A DNA stretch of 64,000 nt, taken from positions 744,001 through 808,000 of the forward strand of contig JAVJPW010000006.1 of the NCBI GenBank assembly GCA_040217575.1. Reading direction: 5' to 3'. The notes beneath the pieces were generated by a model, which made no database searches, had not been told where the DNA came from, and saw nothing but the letters and a program-made list of their open reading frames with translations. The position numbers and the translations under genes are program-made. Every line of letters begins with the position of its first letter. The first letter of the stretch is position 1. Origin of the DNA: Pacificispira sp040217575. GTDB lineage: Bacteria > Pseudomonadota > Alphaproteobacteria > UBA8366 > Aestuariispiraceae. Positions 8,769-16,203 of the stretch are shown here, in pieces.

Positions 8769-8807
8769 CAGAGCGTTCTCGGTATTTCCTGATAGGGGGC
8801 AAGCGAC

Positions 8808-9992
8808 ATGGACATTCACGAATATCAGGCAAAGCAGATTCTGTCGGATTTCGGCGTGCGCGTGCCGCGCGGCGGGCTGGCTTACAGTCCGGAACAGGCG
8901 ACCTATCGCGCGCGGGAAATCGGCGGTGACAAGTGGGTGGTGAAGGCGCAGATCCATTCCGGGGCGCGGGGCAAGGCCGGCGGCATCCGCGTCTGCGGAT
9001 CTGATCATGAAATCTGGGATGCGGCGGATGCGCTGCTGGGCCACCGATTGGTAACCCACCAGACCGGTCCGCGGGGAAAAACCGTCTATCGCCTGTATGT
9101 GGAAGAAGCGACCAGCTTCGACCGGGAACTATATCTGGGCCTTGTCCTGGACCGGAAGTCCGAAAGGGTGATGATCGTCGCGTCCGCCGCCGGCGGGATG
9201 GAAATTGAGGAGATTTCGGAGAAGGAGCCGGATTCCATCATCCGCAGCAGTGTCGATCCGGCCGTGGGGCTGCGCGAGTTCCAGGCGCGGGAAATCGCGT
9301 TCGGTCTGGGTCTGGACCCGGCCCATATCGGCCAGATGACGGAAATCCTGATCGGCTGCTATCGCGCGTTCAGTGAAATGGACGCAACGATGGTGGAGAT
9401 CAACCCGCTTGTCCTGAACACCAACGGCAACCTGATCGCGCTTGATGCAAAGATGAGCTTTGACGAAAACGCGTTGTTCCGCATGCCGGCCATTTCGGAA
9501 CTGCGTGACAAGTCACAGGAAGATGCGCGCGAAACCTATGCCGCCGACCGGGGGCTCAGCTATGTCGGGCTGGACGGGCGGATCGGTTGCATCATCAACG
9601 GTGCGGGCCTGGCCATGGCGACGATGGACATGATCAAGCTGGAAGGTGGGGAGCCGGCGAACTTCCTGGATATCGGCGGCGGCGCATCGCCGGACCGGGT
9701 TGTGAAGGCGTTTAAGTCGGTCCTTGCGGACAACAATGTCGATGTTGTGCTGGTGAATATCTTCGCCGGCATCAACCGATGCGACTGGGTCGCCGAAGGT
9801 GTGGTGGCCGCGGTGAAGGAACTGGCCCTGACGCTGCCGCTGGTCGTGCGACTGGCCGGAACCAATGTCGAAGAGGGCCGCAAAATCCTGGCTGACAGCG
9901 GGTTGAACATCACCGTCGCCGACACACTGGCGGATGCCGCGCGCAAATCGGTTGCGGCCTGGCGGTCGGCAACGTCATCCGTCGCCGCATAA
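8808..9992 (+). CDS. mtkA: Malate-CoA ligase (malate thiokinase) beta subunit
   Basis: This 394-residue protein is a succinyl-CoA synthetase beta-type subunit with an N-terminal ATP-grasp domain (MDIHEYQAKQIL, VVKAQIHSGARGKAGG) and a C-terminal CoA-ligase domain (NGAGLAMATMDMIK, NFLDIGGGAS, VNIFAGINRCD). Paired with MtkB and preceded by sgaA it is best read as malate thiokinase. That enzyme uses ATP to make malyl-CoA, which malyl-CoA lyase then splits to glyoxylate and acetyl-CoA. Plain succinyl-CoA synthetase is the alternative, but the neighbourhood and the RCD in place of the usual RCD/RCE loop do not separate them by eye. It starts 40 bases after sgaA. Confidence 0.85.
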   Translation: MDIHEYQAKQILSDFGVRVPRGGLAYSPEQATYRAREIGGDKWVVKAQIHSGARGKAGGIRVCGSDHEIWDAADALLGHRLVTHQTGPRGKTVYRLYVEEATSFDRELYLGLVLDRKSERVMIVASAAGGMEIEEISEKEPDSIIRSSVDPAVGLREFQAREIAFGLGLDPAHIGQMTEILIGCYRAFSEMDATMVEINPLVLNTNGNLIALDAKMSFDENALFRMPAISELRDKSQEDARETYAADRGLSYVGLDGRIGCIINGAGLAMATMDMIKLEGGEPANFLDIGGGASPDRVVKAFKSVLADNNVDVVLVNIFAGINRCDWVAEGVVAAVKELALTLPLVVRLAGTNVEEGRKILADSGLNITVADTLADAARKSVAAWRSATSSVAA

Positions 9993-10004
9993 GGGGAGTT
10001 CGAA

Positions 10005-10904
10005 ATGGCCATACTTCTGAACAAAGATACCAAGGTTCTGGTGCAGGGTTTCACCGGTCGCATCGGGTCCTTCCACGCGCAGGAAATGATCGACTATGGC
10101 ACCAACGTCGTGGGCGGCGTGACACCCGGCAAGGGTGGGACGACGCATCTGGGGCGGCCCGTCTTCAACACCGTGAAGGGCGCGGTGGAAGAAACCGGCG
10201 CCGAAGCGTCCATTGTCTTTGTGCCGCCACCGTTCGCGGCGGATTCGATCATGGAGGCAGCGGATGCGGGCATCAGATATTGCGTGTGCATCACGGATGG
10301 CATCCCGGCGCAGGACATGATCCGCGTGAAACGCTTCATGCGCCGCTACCGGGCGGATGACAAGATGATGCTGACCGGCCCGAATTGCGCAGGCACGATT
10401 TCACCGGGGCAGGCCATGATGGGCATCATGCCGGGCCACATCTATGCAGCGGGCCGCGTCGGAATCGTCGGCCGGTCCGGCACGCTGGGGTATGAGGCGG
10501 CTAGCCAGATGAAGGATCTGGGGATCGGCGTCTCCACCTCCGTCGGGATCGGCGGGGACCCGATCAACGGGTCGTCCTTTAAGGATGTGCTGGCGCTGTT
10601 CGAACAGGACCCCGACACCGATGCCGTCGTCATGATCGGTGAAATCGGCGGGCCGCAGGAAGCGGAAGCGGCCGAATTCGTGCGCGACCATATGACGAAA
10701 CCGGTTGTCGCTTATGTCGCGGGGCTGTCCGCGCCCAAGGGGCGGCGCATGGGCCATGCCGGCGCGATCATTTCGGCCTTCGGCGAAAGCGCACAGGAAA
10801 AGGTCGCGATCCTGCAGGATGCCGGTGTGACGGTCGCACCGAACCCGGCCGCGCTGGGGGACACCGTCACCAGTGTGCTAGATAAACCCCCTCGCGCCGC
10901 TTAA
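10005..10904 (+). CDS. mtkB: Malate-CoA ligase (malate thiokinase) alpha subunit with altered C-terminus
   Basis: The 299-residue protein is a succinyl-CoA synthetase alpha-type subunit. It shows the CoA-binding GFTGRIGSFHAQEM, TGPNCAGTISPG, GRSGTLGYEA and the phosphohistidine H251 in GHAGAII. It forms malyl-CoA with MtkA. The last 35 codons (10797-10904) recur about 1.5 kb downstream as a fragment of identical length with a different extreme C-terminus (here LDKPPRAA, there MGSFGRAA). The tail of this copy may therefore have been supplied by the DNA inserted after it. No malyl-CoA lyase or PEP carboxylase gene follows within the window. Confidence 0.85.
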   Translation: MAILLNKDTKVLVQGFTGRIGSFHAQEMIDYGTNVVGGVTPGKGGTTHLGRPVFNTVKGAVEETGAEASIVFVPPPFAADSIMEAADAGIRYCVCITDGIPAQDMIRVKRFMRRYRADDKMMLTGPNCAGTISPGQAMMGIMPGHIYAAGRVGIVGRSGTLGYEAASQMKDLGIGVSTSVGIGGDPINGSSFKDVLALFEQDPDTDAVVMIGEIGGPQEAEAAEFVRDHMTKPVVAYVAGLSAPKGRRMGHAGAIISAFGESAQEKVAILQDAGVTVAPNPAALGDTVTSVLDKPPRAA

Positions 10905-11152
10905 CCGCGCGGTCAAGACAGCCTGGGGACTCAAGGAACCAGCCTTGGTCTGATGGGGCGGCGGTGTCGGCTTTTCTGTTGGCCGACATTTGATTTGGAA
11001 AGCCGCATAAGCTATGAAAACCTCCCTCTGGGGTTGTAGTGATTTCAGGCTTTGATGAGAGTAAAACTTGTGCCTTCTAAATCCTCGCTCTGCGCTGCGC
11101 GCATCTAATGCCAACCTCGACGAGATCGCGACGGTTTTGGAGGAGGGACGGC

Positions 11153-12115
11153 GTGTGGCCCCGGCCTGTTGTGCACGCGGCACTAAGCAAGCCTGGTATT
11201 GCGGTGCTAATCGGCATGGTCTTTGCGGGGACGCCGGCAATTACGTATTTGGTGTTTGAGACCTTTTACGGTTTGCGTCTTGCGGTTGTCTTGGTTTTTT
11301 ATTTATACGCACTGATACTACTGTGGAACATATTCGCCGACATTCGGTATTTCGCTTTCGTCAGACCACGGAGTCTTGTCGAAGTTTTATATTCAATTTC
11401 AATTGGTAGGTACGTTGCGCGGGTACGTTTTTTGTATCGATACCGAAGTATGTTCCGATCGCGCGATTATAGTTTTCTGGGTATTTTTGGAAATATAGTA
11501 TATATGCCTTGCTTGTATTTGTATGTTATTGGTAATGTTTTTGTTTTGGGTTCCTTTTTTAATTATTTATTTAATGGTGAATTTCACGAAAAATTAAGTA
11601 TATTGTTGATGTCATTAAGTGAAATTATAAGCGTGATTGATTTTTTCAATTTGGTAAAAATAATTAACACAGGTGATGCAGATTTTAAGGAAAACGTGAT
11701 ATTGGCGTTTGTTGTTATTTATTTTCTTTTTACAGTATTAAATATATTGATGGTTTCTTCGTTTGTGGTTCACATGGACAAAGCGAATTTTGGAGGTGCG
11801 ATTGGAAAAGTGGACCGTAGCGGGGCGAGTAGGAATCAAAAAAGGGGCCTGCTATATTTATTTTGGATGTTTTTATTTATATTCGTAATTTTAATAGCCT
11901 TTCGAATCCTTAATGCTGACGAAATGATACAAATCAGCCGGACGGGTGGGCGGCAATTTAGTGTAATTGAGTTATCTAGTTATGTTTTGGTTTATTGGTA
12001 TATGTTTTCGTTTTTTAACGTTTGTTGTGTTATATTCATCTATATTTCTTATTTATTGTATCGTGTGCGATTTGTGCTAGGGGGTGGTGATTCGAAAGCG
12101 AATTTTGAGGGGTAG
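11153..12115 (+). CDS. Six-TM membrane protein of unknown family in AT-rich island
   Basis: The frame opens at 11108, but GTG 11153 has a strong GGAGGAGGG five bases before it and is preferred, giving 320 residues. Six hydrophobic stretches are visible, at about residues 14-35, 41-62, 109-140, 180-207, 232-255 and 276-303. They are separated by basic loops such as VRFLYRYRSMFRSR. Aromatic residues are very frequent. I recognise no family. Base composition and codon use (TTT, TTA, ATA, AAT rich) differ sharply from all neighbours and point to transfer from a low-GC donor. Confidence 0.65.
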   Translation: MWPRPVVHAALSKPGIAVLIGMVFAGTPAITYLVFETFYGLRLAVVLVFYLYALILLWNIFADIRYFAFVRPRSLVEVLYSISIGRYVARVRFLYRYRSMFRSRDYSFLGIFGNIVYMPCLYLYVIGNVFVLGSFFNYLFNGEFHEKLSILLMSLSEIISVIDFFNLVKIINTGDADFKENVILAFVVIYFLFTVLNILMVSSFVVHMDKANFGGAIGKVDRSGASRNQKRGLLYLFWMFLFIFVILIAFRILNADEMIQISRTGGRQFSVIELSSYVLVYWYMFSFFNVCCVIFIYISYLLYRVRFVLGGGDSKANFEG

Positions 12116-12243
12116 AGAATGGGTAATGCAAAAAATACCAGAGGCATACAAATACCGGGAAAACTAGAGGTGTTATGAAGTAGTGGCGGCATACTACTAT
12201 TTGATTGCCGGTAGGAACTTTCTTGCAGCGCGACGCGCCTTGA

Positions 12244-12263
12244 ATTCCGGCCCTTGCGGGAAT
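12244..12263. repeat. REP-like imperfect hairpin
   Basis: ATTCCGGC (12244-12251) and GCGGGAAT (12256-12263) pair at seven of eight positions around a short loop and are followed by GACGG. The motif GCGGGAATGACG resembles the short palindromic intergenic repeats found in many proteobacterial genomes. A single copy is seen here, at the right-hand side of the AT-rich island, so its status as a repeat family cannot be confirmed within the window. Confidence 0.3.
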
Positions 12264-12311
12264 GACGGCTGTTTAAACACGGAGGCGGCGAAGGGACACG
12301 GTACGCGCGGA

Positions 12312-12419
12312 GAAAAGGTCGCGATCCGGCAGGATGCCGGTGTGACGGTCGCGTCCAACCCGGCCGCGCTGGGGGACACCGTCGCGTCCGTTATGGGATC
12401 CTTCGGGCGGGCTGCTTAA
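12312..12419 (+). pseudogene. Displaced second copy of the mtkB 3' end
   Basis: Thirty-six codons ending in TAA match mtkB 10797-10904 in frame and length. Of 35 residues I count 27 identical, and only four of the first 72 bases differ, with divergence concentrated in the last third. An open frame continues upstream to 12183 but that part has no similarity to MtkB and no ribosome site. This fragment is either the original 3' end of mtkB pushed aside by an insertion or a leftover of a second mtkB copy. Confidence 0.75.
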
Positions 12420-12453
12420 GTCGACCAGTTGATAAGGTCCGGATCAACAGGGG

Positions 12454-13068
12454 TCAGTCAGCGGCATCCGTGCGGTGCATGCGCAAAACCTGCAGTGCGG
12501 TGTCGATGACATGCTGCCGGATTTCTTTGCCGTCCCCGGCCCGGCCCATCAGCGCCAGAGCATAGATTTGCGCCAGGAAATAGTCCGCCAGGGCGACCGA
12601 ATCTGTTCCGGGTTTCAAGACGCCGCGTTCCGCAGCTTCTTCGAACAGGGACTTCAGATCCGCCCTGCGCCGGTTTTTCGCATCCTGTGCCACCGACCGG
12701 GCCGCGTCATGTCCCGTTGCCGTATCGACCAGACAGTTCACCATGAAACAGCCACCCGGATTGGTCGGGCAGGATGCGAAATCGGCAATCGTGGACAACA
12801 GCAGTCGTAAGGCGGCCTCAGGGTCCGCCGCAGGGTCGGCCATGTCATCCAGAACACAGAAGTCCGATGTCTTCACGTAATGGGCCAGTGATTTCGCGAA
12901 AAGCGATTCCTTGTCGCCAAATGCCGCATAGAGGCTTGGACGGGTGAGGCAGGTTGCCTCCTCCAGGTCGGCCAGGGATGCCCCTTCAAAGCCGCGCTTC
13001 CAGAAGACGCGCATGGCTTTGTCCAAAACCTCATCCGGGTCGAAAGAGCGGGGGCGCCCGCGGCTCAT
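12454..13068 (-). CDS. TetR/AcrR-family transcriptional repressor
   Basis: The N-terminus (MSRGRPRSFDPDEVLDKAMRVF, then LTRPSLYAAFGDKESLF) is a TetR helix-turn-helix. The C-terminal ligand domain contains CPTNPGGCFMVNCLVD, typical of the TetR_C_33/YcdC-like group. The ATG at 13068 gives 204 residues; a longer frame to 13128 would run into the promoter. It is divergent from an SDR gene, and two similar inverted repeats lie between them, so it most likely represses both itself and the reductase. The inducer is unknown. Confidence 0.85.
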   Translation of the reverse strand: MSRGRPRSFDPDEVLDKAMRVFWKRGFEGASLADLEEATCLTRPSLYAAFGDKESLFAKSLAHYVKTSDFCVLDDMADPAADPEAALRLLLSTIADFASCPTNPGGCFMVNCLVDTATGHDAARSVAQDAKNRRRADLKSLFEEAAERGVLKPGTDSVALADYFLAQIYALALMGRAGDGKEIRQHVIDTALQVLRMHRTDAAD

Positions 13069-13089
13069 CGCGATATGCTCCAATAAATA

Positions 13090-13101
13090 TACCGATTGGT
13101 A
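13090..13101. promoter_or_regulatory. Candidate TetR operator 1
   Basis: TACC GATT GGTA is an inverted repeat with four-base arms, 22 bases upstream of the TetR start. Together with the ATACCG half-site at 13141 it shares the sequence ATACCG, typical of operators of this TetR subgroup. Confidence 0.5.
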
Positions 13102-13140
13102 ATTTAATCCCTTGTACGAGGGGATCAAGCATCCATTTAT

Positions 13141-13154
13141 ATACCGTTCAGTAT
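13141..13154. promoter_or_regulatory. Candidate TetR operator 2
   Basis: ATAC CGTTCA GTAT is an inverted repeat that begins with the same ATACCG as the first site. It lies 36 bases upstream of the SDR start, where bound repressor would block RNA polymerase. Confidence 0.5.
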
Positions 13155-13189
13155 TAAAAAGCTGCTAAACTCTGAAAGGGAAATCCAGA

Positions 13190-13930
13190 ATGAATGTCTT
13201 CACTGATGTTACCGCCCTGGTCACAGGCGCCAATCGTGGTATCGGCCGCGCCTTCGTTGAAACCCTGCTCGAAGCGGGGGCAAAGAAAGTCTATGCAACG
13301 GCGCGTTCGCCCGAAAAGCTGAACGACCTTGTTGCGAACTCCGGCGGACGGGTCGTGGCCCTGCCGTTGGATGTTACGGACCAGGATCAGGTCGCTGCCC
13401 TGCCTGAGGCGGTCGGCGATGTATCGGTTCTGATCAACAATGCGGGTGTTGCCGCCTATGCCGGGCTGCTAAAAGCGGATGGGATCGACGGCGCCCGCTT
13501 GGAAATGGAAACCAACTATTTCGGGACGCTGAATATGGTCCGCGCCCTGGCACCGGTCCTGGCGCGGAACGGTGGCGGGTTGATCGTTAATATCGCCTCT
13601 ATCGCCTCGCTGGTAAGCTTCCCGGTCCTGGGATCCTACAGCGCATCGAAGGCCGCGGTTCATTCGCTGACGCAGGCCATTCGTTCGGACCTGGCGGACC
13701 AGAAAACGAAGGTGTTCGGCGTCTATCCGGGCCCCGTCGACACCGACATGGCTGCCGGCGTAGAGATGGACAAGATCGCGCCTGCGGATCTGGTCCGTAA
13801 CGTCTTCCATGACATTGAAGACGGGGTTGAGGACATATATCCCGACCCGACTGCACAAGAACTCTGGTCGGGATTGCGCGCGGACCCGAAAGCCGTCGAA
13901 AAGCAGATTGGTCAGATGCTTCCCGCGTGA
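13190..13930 (+). CDS. SDR-family oxidoreductase
   Basis: A 246-residue classical short-chain dehydrogenase/reductase. The NAD(P) site reads TGANRGIGRA at residues 14-23, NNAG lies near 84, the catalytic serine is in NIASIAS, and YSASK supplies the tyrosine and lysine. The cofactor is probably NADPH, given the arginine and alanine-rich segment ATARSPEKL. The substrate is unknown. The divergent TetR gene and shared operators suggest induction by a carbonyl compound or other chemical stress. AAAGGGAAATCC precedes the ATG. Confidence 0.9.
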   Translation: MNVFTDVTALVTGANRGIGRAFVETLLEAGAKKVYATARSPEKLNDLVANSGGRVVALPLDVTDQDQVAALPEAVGDVSVLINNAGVAAYAGLLKADGIDGARLEMETNYFGTLNMVRALAPVLARNGGGLIVNIASIASLVSFPVLGSYSASKAAVHSLTQAIRSDLADQKTKVFGVYPGPVDTDMAAGVEMDKIAPADLVRNVFHDIEDGVEDIYPDPTAQELWSGLRADPKAVEKQIGQMLPA

Positions 13931-13988
13931 CGCAGTACACCAGTCGAAAGGAATGCCGGGCGGAAGGAGGGACCTTCCGCCCGATTGC

Positions 13989-15665
13989 CTACTGCATCGC
14001 GCTTGCGCGGTTGACGGCGCAGGTCACCGCCTTCAGCGACGCGGTCACGATGTTCGGGTGTTTGGCGACCCCGTGCAGCCGCTTGCCGTCAGCGGTTCGG
14101 GCTTCGACATAGGCGATTGCCATGGCGCTGGCCCCTTCGCCGATCGCGTGTTCCGAATAATCCATGACGGAGATATCGACGCCGGCATCTTCCTTCAATG
14201 CGGAGACATAGGCGTCGATGGGACCATTGCCGCGCCCCTGAAGGGCGATTTCTTCGCCATCCCGACGGACGATGGCCTTGATCTCACGCACTTCGGACGC
14301 ATGGGTATCCACAGTCGTCAGATGATCGACAAAGGCATAGGGCGTTTCGTTTTCCAGATAGATTTCATTGAATGCCTCCCAGATCAGGGCGGGGGACAGT
14401 TCCTTACCGCTGTCGTCCGCGATCTTCTGGATTTCTGTCGAGAACTCGATCTGAAGATTGCGCGGCATGCGCACGCCATAGTCGGTTTCCATGATATAGG
14501 CGACACCACCCTTGCCCGACTGGCTGTTGACCCGGATCACGGCTTCGTAGTTGGAACCGACATCGTGCGGGTCGATCGGCAGGTATGGGACGTCCCAGAT
14601 ACCGGAGTTCGAATCCTCCATCGCCTTCAGGCCCTTGTTGATCGCGTCCTGATGGCTGCCGGAAAACGCGGTGAAGACCAGGTCCCCGCCATAGGGATGG
14701 CGCGGGTGGACCGGCAACTGGTTGCAATATTCCACAACTTTGCGCATTTCCGGGATGTTGGAGAAATCGAGATGCGCGTCGATCCCGGTCGCCACCATGT
14801 TCATGCCCAGGGTCACGATGTCGACATTGCCGGTACGCTCCCCATTTCCGAACAGGGTGCCTTCGACCCGGTCGGCACCCGCCATCTGCGCGAATTCCGC
14901 GGCAACGACGCCGGACCCCCGGTCATTGTGCGGGTGGACCGACAGGATCAGGCTGTCGCGACGGGTGAAATTCCGATGCATCCATTCGATGCCGTCGGCA
15001 TAAACGTTCGGCGGGGCGACCTCTACCGTCGCCGGCAGATTAAGGATGATGGGCTTGTCCGGCGTCGGTTCCCAGACATCCATCACCGCCTCGCACACTT
15101 CCAGGGCATAATCCGGTTCCGTCTGGGTGTAGCTTTCAGGCGAATACTGGAAGCGCCAGTCGGTGCCGGGGTTTGCCTCCGCATGTTCGCGGACAAGACG
15201 TGCGCCTTCGGTCGCGATCTTCTTGATGCCGTCGCGGTCTTCCTTGAAGACGACCCGCCGCTGTGTCGTCGATGTCGAATTATAGACATGGACGATTGCC
15301 CGGTGGACACCCTGAAGCGCTTCGTAGGTGCGTTCGATCAGATGCGGACGGGCCTGGGTCAGAACCTGGACCGTCACGTCTTCCGGGATCATGTCGTTTT
15401 CGATGAGTTCGCGGGTGAAGTCGAAATCCGTCTGGGATGCGGACGGGAATCCGATTTCGATTTCCTTGAAACCCATTTTGACCAGCAGCTCGAACATGCG
15501 CCGTTTGCGGTCCGGCCCCATCGGTTCGATGAGCGCCTGGTTCCCGTCGCGCAGGTCGACGGAACACCAGATCGGCGCCTTGTCCACCACGCGTCCCGGC
15601 CATTGCCGGTCCGGCAAGTCGATCCGGTCATACATTCGGTATTTTTCAATCGGCATACGTGCCAT
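13989..15665 (-). CDS. leuA: 2-isopropylmalate synthase
   Basis: The 558-residue protein is a LeuA of the long type found in actinobacteria and many alphaproteobacteria. The TIM barrel opens with WCSVDLRDGNQAL (metal-binding aspartate) and carries SVHPHNDRGSGV, and the C-terminal LeuA dimer/regulatory domain spans about residues 420-550. It condenses acetyl-CoA with 2-oxoisovalerate as the first committed step of leucine synthesis and is normally feedback-inhibited by leucine. A leucine-rich leader peptide and stem-loops lie upstream on the same strand, so expression is probably attenuated by leucine supply. Confidence 0.93.
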   Translation of the reverse strand: MARMPIEKYRMYDRIDLPDRQWPGRVVDKAPIWCSVDLRDGNQALIEPMGPDRKRRMFELLVKMGFKEIEIGFPSASQTDFDFTRELIENDMIPEDVTVQVLTQARPHLIERTYEALQGVHRAIVHVYNSTSTTQRRVVFKEDRDGIKKIATEGARLVREHAEANPGTDWRFQYSPESYTQTEPDYALEVCEAVMDVWEPTPDKPIILNLPATVEVAPPNVYADGIEWMHRNFTRRDSLILSVHPHNDRGSGVVAAEFAQMAGADRVEGTLFGNGERTGNVDIVTLGMNMVATGIDAHLDFSNIPEMRKVVEYCNQLPVHPRHPYGGDLVFTAFSGSHQDAINKGLKAMEDSNSGIWDVPYLPIDPHDVGSNYEAVIRVNSQSGKGGVAYIMETDYGVRMPRNLQIEFSTEIQKIADDSGKELSPALIWEAFNEIYLENETPYAFVDHLTTVDTHASEVREIKAIVRRDGEEIALQGRGNGPIDAYVSALKEDAGVDISVMDYSEHAIGEGASAMAIAYVEARTADGKRLHGVAKHPNIVTASLKAVTCAVNRASAMQ

Positions 15666-15780
15666 GACGAAAATCCTTTCGAATACTCTTGCCCGCGCCG
15701 GGCCCGGTCTGATGCGACATCTGATATGGGCTGCCGGGCGGGATGTCCAATTCTGTTACGCGTCCAAAGGAACGGTATGA

Positions 15781-15822
15781 CTGCGACCGCCGCACGACCG
15801 TGTACGCAACCGGCGGCCGCAG
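15781..15822 (-). promoter_or_regulatory. Long stem-loop in the leuA leader
   Basis: CTGCGACCGCC (15781-15791) pairs with GGCGGCCGCAG (15812-15822) at ten of eleven positions around a 20-base loop, between the leader peptide and leuA. No U-tract follows on the minus strand, so it may be an antiterminator or a translation-control stem instead of a simple terminator. Confidence 0.4.
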
Positions 15823-15940
15823 CTAAGTCGTAGCGATAGTGCGATCGGTGCGATCCGGTCGGGTGTCTGGAAGGTCTGGCGATGGTTGGTCATGACGAAA
15901 TCTCTAAAAATTCGAAGGGAAAGATCGGCGGAAGGCTGTC

Positions 15941-15966
15941 GGAGGGGGGCGAATAGCGCCCGCTCC
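15941..15966 (-). promoter_or_regulatory. Hairpin just after the leu leader peptide
   Basis: GGGCG (15947-15951) and CGCCC (15957-15961) form a short stem with loop AATAG. GGAG and CTCC (15941-15944 and 15963-15966) extend it across small bulges. It lies five bases past the leader stop codon, so a ribosome stalled at the leader leucine codons would affect its folding. Confidence 0.45.
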
Positions 15967-15971
15967 CGCTC

Positions 15972-16034
15972 TTAATTTAGAGCGAGGCCTAGAAGCTTCG
16001 GAAGTAGAAGCGATATGCCGATATTCATCGTCAT
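15972..16034 (-). CDS. leuL: leu leader peptide (attenuator)
   Basis: A 20-codon frame upstream of leuA starts at ATG 16034 and ends at TAA 15972. It encodes seven leucines in the last twelve residues (SLLLPKLLGLAL). Three are encoded by CTA, a codon that is rare in the surrounding GC-rich genes. Leucine-rich peptides of this kind upstream of leuA are classic attenuation leaders: low charged tRNA-Leu stalls the ribosome and changes the downstream stem-loops. An appropriately spaced promoter places the transcription start only a few bases before the ATG. Confidence 0.75.
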   Translation of the reverse strand: MTMNIGISLLLPKLLGLALN

Positions 16035-16043
16035 GATGGTCGG

Positions 16044-16072
16044 ACGCTAGCCGCGGTTCGGAAGCCCGTCAA
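16044..16072 (-). promoter_or_regulatory. Candidate leuL-leuA promoter
   Basis: On the minus strand TTGACG (16072-16067) and TAGCGT (16049-16044) are separated by exactly 17 bases, a sigma-70-like arrangement with a moderate -10 element. A start about seven bases beyond would fall near 16037, almost at the leader ATG. Confidence 0.4.
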
Positions 16073-16203
16073 GCATCTTGGATCGCTGGTTCAAGCTGTT
16101 TGACCGGACATGGCGACACAATCGGCTTTTCCATCCGTGTCTCGGCGGCTAAAACCCGGCGCCAGAGATACGAAATTCACGCGCCAAGGGGGGATATAGT
16201 CCG

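Larger units (their letters stand above)
10905..12311. mobile_element. AT-rich insertion between two copies of the mtkB 3' end
   Basis: About 1.4 kb separate the end of mtkB from a second copy of its last 36 codons. From roughly 11200 to 12180 the DNA is strikingly AT-rich with long runs of T and A, unlike anything else in the window. It encodes one multi-TM protein. The edges (10905-11150 and 12184-12311) are GC-rich again and contain no other convincing gene. No integrase, transposase or terminal inverted repeat is visible. The layout looks like the remnant of an element that integrated in the 3' end of a protein gene and brought a replacement end, but that is inference. Confidence 0.5.

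Noticed and set aside
7041..9059. Long minus-strand open frame of 672 codons
   Set aside because: It is the shadow of sgaA and mtkA in GC-rich DNA. The translation is arginine- and histidine-rich with no family pattern, while the plus strand encodes clear enzymes.
12183..12311. Upstream half of a 78-codon frame ending in the mtkB fragment
   Set aside because: No ribosome site and no similarity; only the final 36 codons match mtkB, so this is not a separate gene.
13809..15833. Long plus-strand open frame of 674 codons
   Set aside because: It lies opposite leuA, has no recognisable domain and no ribosome site, and leuA is unmistakable.
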